Program-made: the position numbers and the translations under genes | Shown here: positions 18,362 to 27,022 of the stretch, piece by piece | Layout of the letters: each line of letters starts with the position of its first letter | How positions within the stretch are numbered: position 1 is the stretch's first letter | The notes under the pieces: model-generated | The model's input: only the letters and a program-made list of their open reading frames with translations | Databases searched by the model: none | What the model was told of the DNA's origin: nothing | DNA from: Methanothrix harundinacea | Lineage (GTDB): Archaea; Halobacteriota; Methanosarcinia; Methanotrichales; Methanotrichaceae | Length of the DNA stretch: 64,000 nt | Direction of reading: 5' to 3' | NCBI GenBank assembly: GCA_002506535.1 | Contig: DAXT01000025.1 | Location: 79,031-143,030, forward strand

Positions 18362-21300
18362 CTACCTGGAGCTGAGCTCAACGAACTTGTCGTAGCACTC
18401 GACAGCCTTCCTGTGCTGGCCGAGCTTGTAGAAGGCGTCCCCCTTCCGGTTCCAGCTCTTCAAGTCCCTGGGATCTATGGCCAGGGCCCTATCGTAGCTC
18501 TTAACAGCCTCGGCGTAGTCGCCGAGCCCCTCCAGGGCCGTACCCCTAGTATACCAGATCTCGACGGAGCTGGGATCGACCTGTGTCGCCCGATCGTAGC
18601 TATCGACCGCCTCCTGCAGCCTCCCCAGTCCCTGGAGGGCTAGACCCCTCTCAAACCAGATCGTCCCGTTGGACGGATCGATCTCCGCCGCCTTATCGTA
18701 GCACTCCGCCGCCTCGGCGTACCTCTTCATGCCGTAGAGGAGAGCTCCCTTCCTATGCCAGGCCTTGAGGAGAGACGGATCTACCGCCGTCGCCTCGCTG
18801 TAAGACGAAACCGCCTCAGCTCCCCGCCCCATCCCCTCCAGGATCGATCCCCTCTGCGCCCAGGACTCGGCGTCGGAGGGGTCTGCCTCGACCGCCCTAT
18901 CGTAAGATGCCATCGCCTCCTCGGGCCGCCCCTGAACCGCTGAGACGGACCCCCTCGCCCGCCACGCCTCGGACCTCCCCGGATCGATGGTCGTCGCCCT
19001 GTCGAGAGATGCAGCCGCTTCCTGCAGCCTCCCCGCCTTCTGCAGGGCGATCCCCTTATCCATCCAGGCGCCGGCGTCCTGGGGATCGATGGCTATGGCG
19101 CGGTCGTAAGAAGAGATCGCGTCATCGAACCTCTCCATATCCGCCAGGGCGGCTCCCCTCGCCCTCCATAGATCCTTATCCGATGGGTCGATCTCTATCG
19201 CCCGATCGTAGCTACCGACAGCCTCATCAAACCTCCCGAGCCTCTGGAGGGCGAGGGCCTTGCCACCCCACGCCTCAAATTCGCCGGGATCGAGGTCCAG
19301 GATCGCCTGGTATGCGGCGAGGGCCTCGTCGTCCCGCTGGAGGTTCAAAAGGGCATCCCCCTTCCCTTTCAACGCCTCCAGGTCCCCAGGATCGTCTCCC
19401 AGGACCCGATCGTAGCTGACGACGGCACCATCGTAATCGCCCAGCATCAACAGGGCGGACCCCCTCTTCCTCCAGGCCCCTTCGTAGGACTGATCTAAAG
19501 CGACGACCTGATCATAGCAGTCCAGCGCCCCTTCGTAATCTCCAAGGCTCTGGAGGGCGGAGCCCTTCTGGTACCAGGCCTTCGCCTCCAGGGGGCTGAC
19601 CTCAATCACCTTATCGTAACAGTCCACTGCCTCCTGGTACCTCCCCTGGCCGTATAGGGCGTCTCCTCTCTCGAACCTGTCGATCTCGATGACCTTGTCG
19701 TAGCATTCTATCGCTTCTAGATACCGTTCCAGGCTGTTGAAGGCGACGCCCTTGTTGTACCAGAGGGAGACGTCCCGAGGGCTCATCTTCAGCGCCTCGT
19801 CATAAGAGGCCGCCGACTCCTCGAACCGTCCCAGCTCGTAGAGGGCGAGCCCCTTCATCCCCCAGGCCCCGTCATAAGAGGGATCTATCTCCAATACCTG
19901 ATCGTAGCTATCGACAGCCTCATCAAGCCGGCTCGCGTTATAGAGGAGGAGCCCCCTGCTGTACCAGGCGTCAGGATCCCGGGGATATATCGCGATCGCC
20001 CCGTCATAAGATCTGACCGCCTCATCATATTCGCCTATCATGGCGAGGGCGTCGCCCCTTCCGCGGAAGGCGTCGGCTCGAGATCCGTTGATGGCGATCG
20101 CCTCGCCGTAAGCTTCCGCAGCCTCCCGGTACCGTTCCAGCATGTAGAGGGCGACCCCCTTATTGTACCAGGCGTTCTCGTATCCCCCGTCGATCCTGAT
20201 GAGGTCGTCGTAACAGCTGACCGACTCATTGTATCTTGCGAGGCTGTAGAGGGTGTTGCACCTGTTGTTCAGAACGTCCTTCGCATCAGGATCGGACTGT
20301 AGCGCCTCGTCGTAACAGCCGAGGGCCTCCTCGTACCTCCCCAGCCGTCCCAGGGCCAGACCCTTGTTGTACCAGGCGTTCCCGTTCTGCGGGTCGGCCT
20401 CCAGGACCCGGTCGTAAGCTACAGCCGCCTCCTCGTACCTCCCGAGAAGGTAGAGGGCGAGACCCTTCTCCTGCCATACGTCCTTATAGGCCGGATCGAT
20501 CTCGATGACCCGGTCGAAAGCTTCCAGCGCCTCGGCGGTCAGATCGAGCCTCTGGAGGACGACCCCCTGGTTGTACCAGGCGTTCGAATAACCGGGATCG
20601 ATGGCCACAGCCCTACGGTAGGAGTCCAGCGCCTCGCTCAACCGCCCGAGGCTGAATAGGGCGTTGCCCTTGTTGTTCCAGACGGCGACGAGGGACTGAT
20701 CGATCTTGAGAGCCTCGTCGTAACAGCCGATGGCCTCCTCAAACCTCCCGAGGGCGTATAGGCCCAGACCCTTGTTGTACCATGCCGCATGGTAGAGAGG
20801 ATCTATCCCGACGGCGAAGTCGTAGCATTTGAACGCCTCTTCGTCCCTCCCGAGGGCGGCGAGGACGACCCCCTTGTTGTACCAGACGTCGGCGGAGGAG
20901 GGGTCGATCTCCGTCGCCCGGTCGTAACAGTCGAGGGCCTCATCGCTCCGTCCCATGCTGTAGAGGGCGAACCCCTTCCCGTGCCAGTAGGCGACGTCAG
21001 ATCCGTCGATCTTGATGGCGAAGTCGAAGGATTCGATCGCCTTTTCATAATCGCCTCTGCCGCTCTGGGCGAGCCCCTTCTGGTACCAGGCGTCTCCCTG
21101 GGCCGGGTCGATCACCAGCGCCTCGTTGTAAGATCTTATCGCATCGTCGAACCTCCCGAGGCTGTAGAGGGCGAGCCCCCTGGCCCGCCAAGTCTCGGGG
21201 TCGGAGGAGTTGAGCTCCAGGGAGCGGTCGTAGCAATCTACCGCCTCCTCGTAGATCTGGAGGTTGTGGAGGGCGAAGCCCCGGCCGTACCAGATCCTGG

Positions 21301-21577
21301 GGTCTGCAGGATTGACGGAGAGGGATCGGTTGAATGAGTCGGCGGCGGCGTCAAACTTGCCGAGGTCGCTCTCGATGTAGCCTTTGAGGTTCCAGGCGTC
21401 CGGATATGCAGGATCGATGTCCAGAGACTTGTTGACATAGAGGAGAGCAAGCTCATACGATCCGCTGTAGTAGAAGCTCACCGCCTTGCCGAGCCACCCC
21501 CCGGACTCTTCCTCACCATAAACAGGAGAGATGATGACCAGTCCGAGGATCAGGATTGAGAGGGCAAGGCGGTTCAT
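18362..21577 (-). CDS. large exported tetratricopeptide-repeat protein (about 30 TPRs)
   Basis: 1071 residues from ATG 21577. Residues 1-22 form a signal peptide (MNRLALSILILGLVIISPVYG), and TPRs of 34 residues run from about 30 to the C-terminus with consensus AWYNKG..LY.LGRYEEA...YD.AIEIDP. One unit, around 19660-19690, is only 28 residues long because six residues between helix B and the next helix A are missing in frame. The frame extends 25 codons upstream, but the extension lacks signal-peptide character. A long superhelix outside the membrane is expected. It is paralogous to the 621-residue protein downstream. Confidence 0.92.
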   Translation of the reverse strand: MNRLALSILILGLVIISPVYGEEESGGWLGKAVSFYYSGSYELALLYVNKSLDIDPAYPDAWNLKGYIESDLGKFDAAADSFNRSLSVNPADPRIWYGRGFALHNLQIYEEAVDCYDRSLELNSSDPETWRARGLALYSLGRFDDAIRSYNEALVIDPAQGDAWYQKGLAQSGRGDYEKAIESFDFAIKIDGSDVAYWHGKGFALYSMGRSDEALDCYDRATEIDPSSADVWYNKGVVLAALGRDEEAFKCYDFAVGIDPLYHAAWYNKGLGLYALGRFEEAIGCYDEALKIDQSLVAVWNNKGNALFSLGRLSEALDSYRRAVAIDPGYSNAWYNQGVVLQRLDLTAEALEAFDRVIEIDPAYKDVWQEKGLALYLLGRYEEAAVAYDRVLEADPQNGNAWYNKGLALGRLGRYEEALGCYDEALQSDPDAKDVLNNRCNTLYSLARYNESVSCYDDLIRIDGGYENAWYNKGVALYMLERYREAAEAYGEAIAINGSRADAFRGRGDALAMIGEYDEAVRSYDGAIAIYPRDPDAWYSRGLLLYNASRLDEAVDSYDQVLEIDPSYDGAWGMKGLALYELGRFEESAASYDEALKMSPRDVSLWYNKGVAFNSLERYLEAIECYDKVIEIDRFERGDALYGQGRYQEAVDCYDKVIEVSPLEAKAWYQKGSALQSLGDYEGALDCYDQVVALDQSYEGAWRKRGSALLMLGDYDGAVVSYDRVLGDDPGDLEALKGKGDALLNLQRDDEALAAYQAILDLDPGEFEAWGGKALALQRLGRFDEAVGSYDRAIEIDPSDKDLWRARGAALADMERFDDAISSYDRAIAIDPQDAGAWMDKGIALQKAGRLQEAAASLDRATTIDPGRSEAWRARGSVSAVQGRPEEAMASYDRAVEADPSDAESWAQRGSILEGMGRGAEAVSSYSEATAVDPSLLKAWHRKGALLYGMKRYAEAAECYDKAAEIDPSNGTIWFERGLALQGLGRLQEAVDSYDRATQVDPSSVEIWYTRGTALEGLGDYAEAVKSYDRALAIDPRDLKSWNRKGDAFYKLGQHRKAVECYDKFVELSSR

Positions 21578-21600
21578 GTCCGATATAATCGCTCTATTTA

Positions 21601-21612
21601 TCGATATATTTT
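21601..21612 (-). promoter_or_regulatory. TATA box of the large TPR gene
   Basis: AAAATATATCGA on the minus strand, 24-35 nt before ATG 21577. With the usual distance of about 25 nt from TATA to transcript start, the mRNA would be leaderless or nearly so, consistent with no clear Shine-Dalgarno before the ATG. Confidence 0.5.
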
Positions 21613-21720
21613 GTGGTTTGAAGGACGGAAGAAGAGGGCCGCCTCGGATCACCCTCCAGACCGCGGGATCGTCCCGATGGGGGGGAGAGCCCCTTCACCC
21701 CGGCGACGGCGAAACCGCAA

Positions 21721-22152
21721 TCATCGAAGCTCCTTCGTCATCAATAGAGCGTCCTTTCCAGGACCGTAATAGCTCCCAAGGCGGGCTGCCTTCCGATACC
21801 CGAGCCTCGAATAAAGGCTGATGGCTCCGAGGTTATCGACCGCCACCTCCAGGCCGACGGCCCCCGCCCCCCGGGATGCCAGATCCTCCTCCAGGGCCGC
21901 GACGAGCCTCCTCGCCACCCCACAGCCCCGCTTCTCGGGGAGGACGTCCAGAGTAACCACCTTACCCCAACCCCCTTCGAGAAAGCCCATGACGAAGCCG
22001 GCGATCTCGCCGTCCTCGGCGACGAAAGTTGCGGCCTGGCCCAGGAGGGATGAGACGACCTCCTCGGGGAAGGCGAGATCTCGGGAGAAACAGGCCCGTT
22101 CTGCGGCGAGGATCGAGGGGAGATCCCCGGCCGCCCCCCTCCTGATCCTCAT
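21721..22152 (-). CDS. GNAT-family N-acetyltransferase (RimI-like)
   Basis: 143 residues with the complete GNAT fold. The acetyl-CoA pyrophosphate loop is R75-G-C-G-V-A80 after beta strand 4 (VVTLDVLPEKRG), followed by LEVAVDNLGAISLYSRLGY, the typical RimI-like C-terminal half. It probably acetylates protein N-termini or another amine; the acceptor cannot be read from sequence. The start overlaps the stop of the DUF2111 gene by ATGA, so the two are translationally coupled. Confidence 0.88.
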   Translation of the reverse strand: MRIRRGAAGDLPSILAAERACFSRDLAFPEEVVSSLLGQAATFVAEDGEIAGFVMGFLEGGWGKVVTLDVLPEKRGCGVARRLVAALEEDLASRGAGAVGLEVAVDNLGAISLYSRLGYRKAARLGSYYGPGKDALLMTKELR

Positions 22153-22529
22153 CTCTTACCTGAAACCTCTCTGACCACCTCGGTGTAGGCTCCGAATACT
22201 GAAGGGATGTCTATGGTCCCGACGACGTCGACGACCCCCACCGCGGCGATCACCTCCCCTTCCCTGTCGAAGATGGGGGCGACGGATACTGGGACGCCCT
22301 TGTAAACCCCGCTCTTGGGGACGGTCTTCTCCGCCACCCCAGACGCCATCACCTCTTCGAGGACCGGGCCAGAATATCCTTCGTCGACGACCTTCCCCCC
22401 CTCCACCCTCACCCCCGGGAGCTCCCGGCTCCTCATGGTCACCGGAAGCCCCAGGATCTCGTTTAAGGCGATGGCGATGGGGGCGAGGTCAGAAGGTCCC
22501 GACTTCTCCGATATTATAAGCTCTGCCAT
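22149..22529 (-). CDS. DUF2111 protein, methanogen-conserved
   Basis: 126 residues matching the DUF2111 pattern: an N-terminal helix (DLAPIAIALNEILGLPVTMRS), VRVEGGKVVDEGYSGPVLEEV in the middle, and a beta-rich end VSVAPIFDREGEVIAAVGVVDVVGT that resembles a small ligand-sensing (cache/PAS-like) strand pair. The family is known mainly from methanogens and has no established function. It is coupled by ATGA overlap to the GNAT gene and follows argG by 40 nt. Confidence 0.8.
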   Translation of the reverse strand: MAELIISEKSGPSDLAPIAIALNEILGLPVTMRSRELPGVRVEGGKVVDEGYSGPVLEEVMASGVAEKTVPKSGVYKGVPVSVAPIFDREGEVIAAVGVVDVVGTIDIPSVFGAYTEVVREVSGKR

Positions 22530-22569
22530 GGGAGAGATGAAGGGACTGATCGTTGATATAGTCTCCCCA

Positions 22570-23745
22570 TCACCCCTTCTTCTTCAGGAACCTCGCCTGG
22601 AAGCCGTGGTACTTGCAGAACCCCTCCGAGTCCCTCTGGCTCAGAGTCTGGCTGTCGAAGGAGACCATATCCTGGTCGTATATGGCGTCCGGAGAGGTCC
22701 TGCCGACGGGATAGGCCCGCCCGCAGTATAGCTTCATCTTTACAGAGCCGTTCATCCTCTCCTGGCTCTGGTCTACGAAGGCGGATAGGTCGGCGTAGAG
22801 GGGATCGTTCACAAGCCCCATATAGGCGAGCTCCGACCAGGCGTCGTCGACCATCGCCTTGAACCGCAGCTGTGCCCTCGATAGGACGAGCCTCTCCAGG
22901 TCCTGGTGGGCGGTGAGGAGGACCGTCGCCGCAGGATGCTCGTAGTTCTCCCTCGCCTTGAGGCCCAGGACCCTGTCCTCCACCATGTCGGTCCTGCCGA
23001 CGCCGTGTTCTCCTGCGGTTTTATTCAGCCTTACGATCAGCTCGACGCCGCCGATCCTCTCGCCGTCGAGGGCGACGGGAACTCCTTTCGAGAACTCGAT
23101 CTCGACCTTGGTGGGGGGCAGACGCCTCTGCGGAGACTTCGTCCAGGAGTAGATCTCTTCGGGGGGCTCGAAGAACGGGTCTTCGAGACGGCCGCCCTCG
23201 ATGGACCTGGACCAGAGGTTCTCGTCTATCGACCAGGGCCTCTCCCGGGTGACGGGGACGTCTATCCCGTGATCCCTGGCGTAATCGATCTCCCACTCCC
23301 GGCTGAGGTCCAGGTCGCGCATCGGAGCCACCACCCGCAGGTCGGAGGATCTGAATATAGTCTCGAACCTCAGCTGGTCGTTTCCCCTTCCCGTGCAGCC
23401 GTGGCCCAGGGCGTCGGCGCCGATCTCCTCGGCGATCTCCACAGTCTTCTTCGCGATCAGGGGCCTGGCGATGGCGGTCCCCAGGACGTAACCCTCGTAG
23501 GAGCCGTTGGCCTTGATGGCGGGGAAGATGTAGTCCCTCACGAACTCTTCTTTGGCATCGATGACGTAATGGCCATCGCTGAGGATCTTTGCCCTCTCGT
23601 TCCCCCTCTCGATATCCTCCTCCGGCTGGCCGACGTCCGTCAGGACGGTTATCACCTTATCAAAGCCGTAACGCTCCCGCAGAAGGGGGATGCAGACGGA
23701 GGTGTCGAGGCCTCCAGAATAAGCGAGGACGATAACTTCTGACAA
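22570..23745 (-). CDS. argG: argininosuccinate synthase
   Basis: Condenses citrulline and aspartate with ATP in arginine synthesis. The PP-loop ATP site is AYSGGLDTSV at residues 8-17, and the sequence is collinear with ArgG over 391 residues, including GHGCTGRGNDQLRFE and TVEHGVGR-like (GEHGVGRTDMVEDR) segments. The start is TTG 23745 with GGTGAT six nt upstream. It diverges from the radical SAM gene across a 100-nt gap. Confidence 0.97.
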   Translation of the reverse strand: MSEVIVLAYSGGLDTSVCIPLLRERYGFDKVITVLTDVGQPEEDIERGNERAKILSDGHYVIDAKEEFVRDYIFPAIKANGSYEGYVLGTAIARPLIAKKTVEIAEEIGADALGHGCTGRGNDQLRFETIFRSSDLRVVAPMRDLDLSREWEIDYARDHGIDVPVTRERPWSIDENLWSRSIEGGRLEDPFFEPPEEIYSWTKSPQRRLPPTKVEIEFSKGVPVALDGERIGGVELIVRLNKTAGEHGVGRTDMVEDRVLGLKARENYEHPAATVLLTAHQDLERLVLSRAQLRFKAMVDDAWSELAYMGLVNDPLYADLSAFVDQSQERMNGSVKMKLYCGRAYPVGRTSPDAIYDQDMVSFDSQTLSQRDSEGFCKYHGFQARFLKKKG

Positions 23746-23845
23746 CCCAATATCACCGGGGGCTACTCGTTATTCAGTTATTTAACTCTACGTCTCCCCT
23801 GGATCGATCGATAACTCTATAACTTCTCGGCCGAGATAAAACCCG

Positions 23846-24946
23846 ATGACCCCTCTACTGAAGACCACCGCCCTGACGGTGGACTACGACCCGGATCGAA
23901 GGATGCTCCAGGCCCGAGGAGCCATATCGATGCTGGTCCAGCCGGCCCTGAACAAGATCAACCAGAGGCTGGCCGAGGAGAAGCCCGCCCTGGTGAGGGA
24001 GGGCGAAGTCGTCGCCTCCACCTGGCTTCCCCCCATCCCCAGCGGCCCCTTCAAGAGGCTCATCCTCAGCGAGGCGAAGATCGCCATCGGCAGGTATGTC
24101 CCCCAGACCGTCAGCATAGAGGTGACGAGGAAGTGCGGCTGCAGCTGCCACCACTGCCTGATAAAAGACGGCGAGGGAGAGCTGACCGCCGATGAGATCA
24201 AGAGGGTCGTCGGCGAGGCCCTCGACCTGGGGGCCTCCATCATCACCTTCACCGAGGGCGACCCCCTCCTGAAAGATGAGATCTTCGATCTGATCCGCTC
24301 CGTCGACCCGAAGAGGGCGGTGGTGAACCTATTCACCCCGGGGCTTGAGATGACCCCGGGAAAAGCGAGGAAGCTACAGGAAGCGGGTCTATACAACATC
24401 CTCATAGGGATCTACAGCACCGATCCCGCGGTCCACGACGATATCAGAGGGGTCCCCGGGTCTTTCGAGAAGGCGGTAGCAGCGATAAAGATGGCCCTGG
24501 AAGCGGGCCTGCTGGTTACCGTATCGACCCACGTCAGAGGCGACAGGGTATCAGAGATCTTCGAGATATACGACCTGGCCGCGGATCTCGGGGTCCACGA
24601 GTTCTCGATCTGGGAGGGGATCCCAAAATCCCCGGAAGAGGAGCTGACCCAGATAGACCGGGAGACGATCCTCAGGTTTTACAAGAAGGTCAACAGAACC
24701 ACAGGCGGCCCTCGGGTCTTTGCCAGCACCTACTTCGAGGGGGAGATGCTGGGGTGCATGGCGGGGCGCCGCTGGATTCACATCGGGGTCGACGGCGGCG
24801 TCAGGCCCTGCCCGTACATCGACTCTGTCTTTGGAGACGTTCGAGAGCGTCCTCTCAAAGACATATGGAATGATATAAGAAGGTCGGGCGAGTTTGATGC
24901 CTTCAGGTCAGACTGCCCCGCCCAGAGAACGCCGCATGGGCCCTGA
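23846..24946 (+). CDS. radical SAM protein with a partial C-terminal SPASM-like region
   Basis: 366 residues. The 4Fe-4S/SAM motif is C97-x3-C101-x2-C104 (RKCGCSCHHC), followed by a complete half TIM barrel (ASIITFTEGDPLL, the GIYSTDPAVHDDIRG strand). The C-terminal part has GCMAGRRWIHIGVDGGVRPCPY, like the auxiliary-cluster half of SPASM enzymes, but too few cysteines for two full clusters. An N-terminal extension of about 85 residues (QPALNKINQRLAEE) precedes the barrel and resembles the regulatory region of methanogen radical SAM peptide or cofactor-maturation proteins. ATG 23846 lies about 25 nt after a TATA-like CTCTATAAC, so the mRNA may be leaderless. Substrate unknown. Confidence 0.85.
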   Translation: MTPLLKTTALTVDYDPDRRMLQARGAISMLVQPALNKINQRLAEEKPALVREGEVVASTWLPPIPSGPFKRLILSEAKIAIGRYVPQTVSIEVTRKCGCSCHHCLIKDGEGELTADEIKRVVGEALDLGASIITFTEGDPLLKDEIFDLIRSVDPKRAVVNLFTPGLEMTPGKARKLQEAGLYNILIGIYSTDPAVHDDIRGVPGSFEKAVAAIKMALEAGLLVTVSTHVRGDRVSEIFEIYDLAADLGVHEFSIWEGIPKSPEEELTQIDRETILRFYKKVNRTTGGPRVFASTYFEGEMLGCMAGRRWIHIGVDGGVRPCPYIDSVFGDVRERPLKDIWNDIRRSGEFDAFRSDCPAQRTPHGP

Positions 24947-25174
24947 CGGAGGGGCCCAGACCCGCCCCGTACCGACGGCGATATAGCCTGCTTTCCGGTC
25001 GAATCGGCTCCGCCAAAACCTTTTAAGCCGATAGCCCGGTCCATCGCCCCCATCCCCCATAATAAAACGTCTGGACCATCAGAGCCGGGGGCTATCCCAG
25101 ACCTCAAATCCCGGACCGATAGATCGGAGGCGATCGAAATATCGGAGGGGCCCCGGAATAACTTATCATTGCAG

Positions 25175-25185
25175 ACTATAAAAAA
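25175..25185 (+). promoter_or_regulatory. TATA box of the arvABC operon
   Basis: ACTATAAAAAA in an A/T-rich stretch that stands out from the preceding high-GC sequence, 55-65 nt before the arvA start. A 30-nt leader with the GAGAGG Shine-Dalgarno at 25227-25232 would result. Confidence 0.5.
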
Positions 25186-25239
25186 GTAGTGGAAAATTAT
25201 TAGTATATACATGATCATCTCTTTCCGAGAGGATTGGGC

Positions 25240-25875
25240 ATGAGCGTCATCAGAAGTCTAAAGATGAACTTTGCCGTCTGGATAAAATGGATCTTCGGTA
25301 AAAAAAGGGCCAGAATAGGGATATACGGTCCGCCCAATGCCGGAAAGACCACTCTGGCTAACAGGATCGTCAAAGACTGGAGCGGGATCGAGACCGGCGG
25401 CATATCTCACATACCTCACGAGACGAGACGGGCGATGAGGACCGACGGCGTCATAATCAACGCCAACGGATCGAGCATCGAGCTGGACATCGTCGACACG
25501 CCGGGGATGGCTACAAAGATCGATTTCAGGGAGTTCATGGCCTACGGACTCGAGGAGGAGGAGGCGAAGAGGAGGGCGAAAGAGGCGACGGAAGGGGTTA
25601 TAGAGGCGATAAAATGGCTGGAGAACCTCGACGGAATCCTTCTGGTGATGGACTCCACCGAAGACCCCTACACCCAGGTGAACGTGACGGTGGTGGGAAA
25701 CATGGAGGCGAGGAAGCTCCCCCTCCTGATCGTGGCCAACAAGATGGACCTTCCCAAGGCGGCTCCTTCCCGGATAAAGGCGGCCTTCCCTCAACATCCC
25801 ATAGTCACCATCTCCGCCCTGGAAGGCTCGAATATAGATGACCTGTACGTGGCTATAGCCAGGCACTTCGGGTGA
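25240..25875 (+). CDS. arvA: Era-like small GTPase ArvA (OapA), archaeal vesiculation GTPase
   Basis: 211 residues. G1 is G30-PPNAGKT37, G3 is D86-TPG89, and G4 is N167-KMD170. A 20-residue amphipathic N-terminus (MSVIRSLKMNFAVWIKWIFG) could contact membrane. This Era-like family, first called OapA because it lies near a haloarchaeal replication origin, was later renamed ArvA after it was linked to extracellular vesicle formation in Euryarchaeota (recalled knowledge). ATG 25240 is favoured over TTG 25234 because GAGAGG at 25227-25232 is then correctly spaced. ArvB- and ArvC-like genes follow within 5 nt each. Confidence 0.85.
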   Translation: MSVIRSLKMNFAVWIKWIFGKKRARIGIYGPPNAGKTTLANRIVKDWSGIETGGISHIPHETRRAMRTDGVIINANGSSIELDIVDTPGMATKIDFREFMAYGLEEEEAKRRAKEATEGVIEAIKWLENLDGILLVMDSTEDPYTQVNVTVVGNMEARKLPLLIVANKMDLPKAAPSRIKAAFPQHPIVTISALEGSNIDDLYVAIARHFG

Positions 25876-25880
25876 GATAG

Positions 25881-26243
25881 ATGCGGGAAGTACAGATGGA
25901 CCTGATCTCTGCAGAGAGGCTTGAGTCCATGTCCTCCATGGAGAAGATCCGGCTCATATTGAGCAAGGTCAAGAGGGGAAATATAGTGGTCCTGGAGATG
26001 GGCCTGACGCCGGAGGAGGAGGTCAAGCTGATCGAGATGACGATGACCGAGATACGCCTCGACGAGTTCTCGGGGATAGAGATCGAGAGCTACCCGGTGA
26101 AGAACGAGTCGACCTTCTTGAACAAGATCCTGGGAAAATCGGGGATAAAGACCAGGATGACCGTCATAGGACCTGCAAACCAGCTTCGAACCATTGAGAA
26201 GGACAAGTACCAGATCAGCACCAAGGTCTCGGTAGGTGACTGA
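25881..26243 (+). CDS. arvB: OapB/ArvB family protein (DUF2073)
   Basis: 120 residues. The N-terminal half is helical and charged (SAERLESMSSMEKIRLILSKV), the middle is the conserved ILGKSG-type region (VVLEMGLTPEEEVKLIEMTM), and the C-terminus ends in TRMTVIGPANQLRTIEKDKY. This is the DUF2073 family always found next to ArvA. It starts 5 nt after arvA and ends 5 nt before arvC. Its biochemical role is unknown; partnership with the GTPase is inferred from strict gene order. Confidence 0.82.
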   Translation: MREVQMDLISAERLESMSSMEKIRLILSKVKRGNIVVLEMGLTPEEEVKLIEMTMTEIRLDEFSGIEIESYPVKNESTFLNKILGKSGIKTRMTVIGPANQLRTIEKDKYQISTKVSVGD

Positions 26244-26248
26244 TCAAC

Positions 26249-26788
26249 ATGCCTCACCTCTGCACCAGATGCAACCGAGTCTTCGAAGATGGGATGGACG
26301 TCCTTGAGGGATGCCCCGCCTGCGGCTGGAACAAGTTCCTTTTTGTCAAGTCCAAAGAGAAGATAAAAGAGGTCCGGGGTGCTCTGAAGGCCGGAGAGAT
26401 AGGAGGTCCCTTCGAGCCGTGGCCTGAGGGGGACGGGACCCTCCGAGAGATAATGAATAGAACTCCCCCATCGAATCGAAGGCCCCAAAGGACCCAAGAG
26501 GAAAGGATAGATGGGTCGAGACAAAGAGAGAAGAAAAAGACGGGCAAGCACGGTTTCTTCGAGCTGGACCCCCTGGAAGACCAACCTCCAAGGCCTGCGG
26601 GCCGCAGATCGGATAAGCCCGGGAAGATGGAAGATAAGGCTCTTGAGAGCATCCGAATCTCGGAGCCAGGAACGTACGAGTTGAACCTGCCTTCCCTCTT
26701 CGAGCGGGACGAGCTGGTGATGGCGGTAAAAGAGGGGACTTACCTTATTGATCTTTCCTCCGCCTTCAAAAAGTCCAAAAAGGATTGA
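26249..26788 (+). CDS. arvC: OapC/ArvC family zinc-ribbon protein
   Basis: 179 residues. The N-terminal zinc ribbon has C5-x2-C8 and C22-x2-C25. A long charged, proline-rich linker (about 60-130), probably disordered, separates it from a conserved C-terminal beta region (ESIRISEPGTYELNLPSLF and VKEGTYLIDLSSAF). The end-to-end pattern matches the third gene of the arvABC cluster. It converges on the 50-residue gene at 26796 with only 7 nt between stops. Confidence 0.82.
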   Translation: MPHLCTRCNRVFEDGMDVLEGCPACGWNKFLFVKSKEKIKEVRGALKAGEIGGPFEPWPEGDGTLREIMNRTPPSNRRPQRTQEERIDGSRQREKKKTGKHGFFELDPLEDQPPRPAGRRSDKPGKMEDKALESIRISEPGTYELNLPSLFERDELVMAVKEGTYLIDLSSAFKKSKKD

Positions 26789-26795
26789 GCTGTCG

Positions 26796-26948
26796 TCAGT
26801 CCCGCTCCACCTCTACGACCATCCTCTTCCATCCGGGGTCCACCCCCCGGAGGGACTCGGCGACCCCCGAGACCACCTTCTCCATGACCTCCTGGGTGAA
26901 CGGGTTCATGGGGATCGGCTCGCCGTCTACCACCAGCTTTACCTTCAC
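26796..26948 (-). CDS. 50-residue conserved-looking protein
   Basis: GTG 26948 has a strong GGAGGAG immediately upstream at ideal spacing, and the frame closes with TGA after 50 residues. The protein begins (M)KVKLVVDGEPIPMNPF and continues through VMEKVVSGVAESLRGVD to a terminal WKRMVVEVERD: a beta strand, a loop with a Pro-Met-Asn-Pro-Phe motif, an amphipathic helix, and a beta strand. I recall similar 45-60 residue archaeal proteins of unknown function with a strand-PxN-F-helix layout, though I cannot verify it here. It is convergent with arvC and downstream of a secreted-protein gene. Confidence 0.72.
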   Translation of the reverse strand: MKVKLVVDGEPIPMNPFTQEVMEKVVSGVAESLRGVDPGWKRMVVEVERD

Positions 26949-27022
26949 GCTCCTCCACCCCCCTCAGAACCCCGGAGATCCTCCAGGGGAGATCTCGGGA
27001 AGGCCTCGACTATAGAAGGGCT

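Noticed and set aside
24778..25218. 146-codon minus-strand frame before arvA
   Set aside because: Most of it is antisense to the radical SAM gene; the hydrophobic start is the A/T-rich promoter read backwards.
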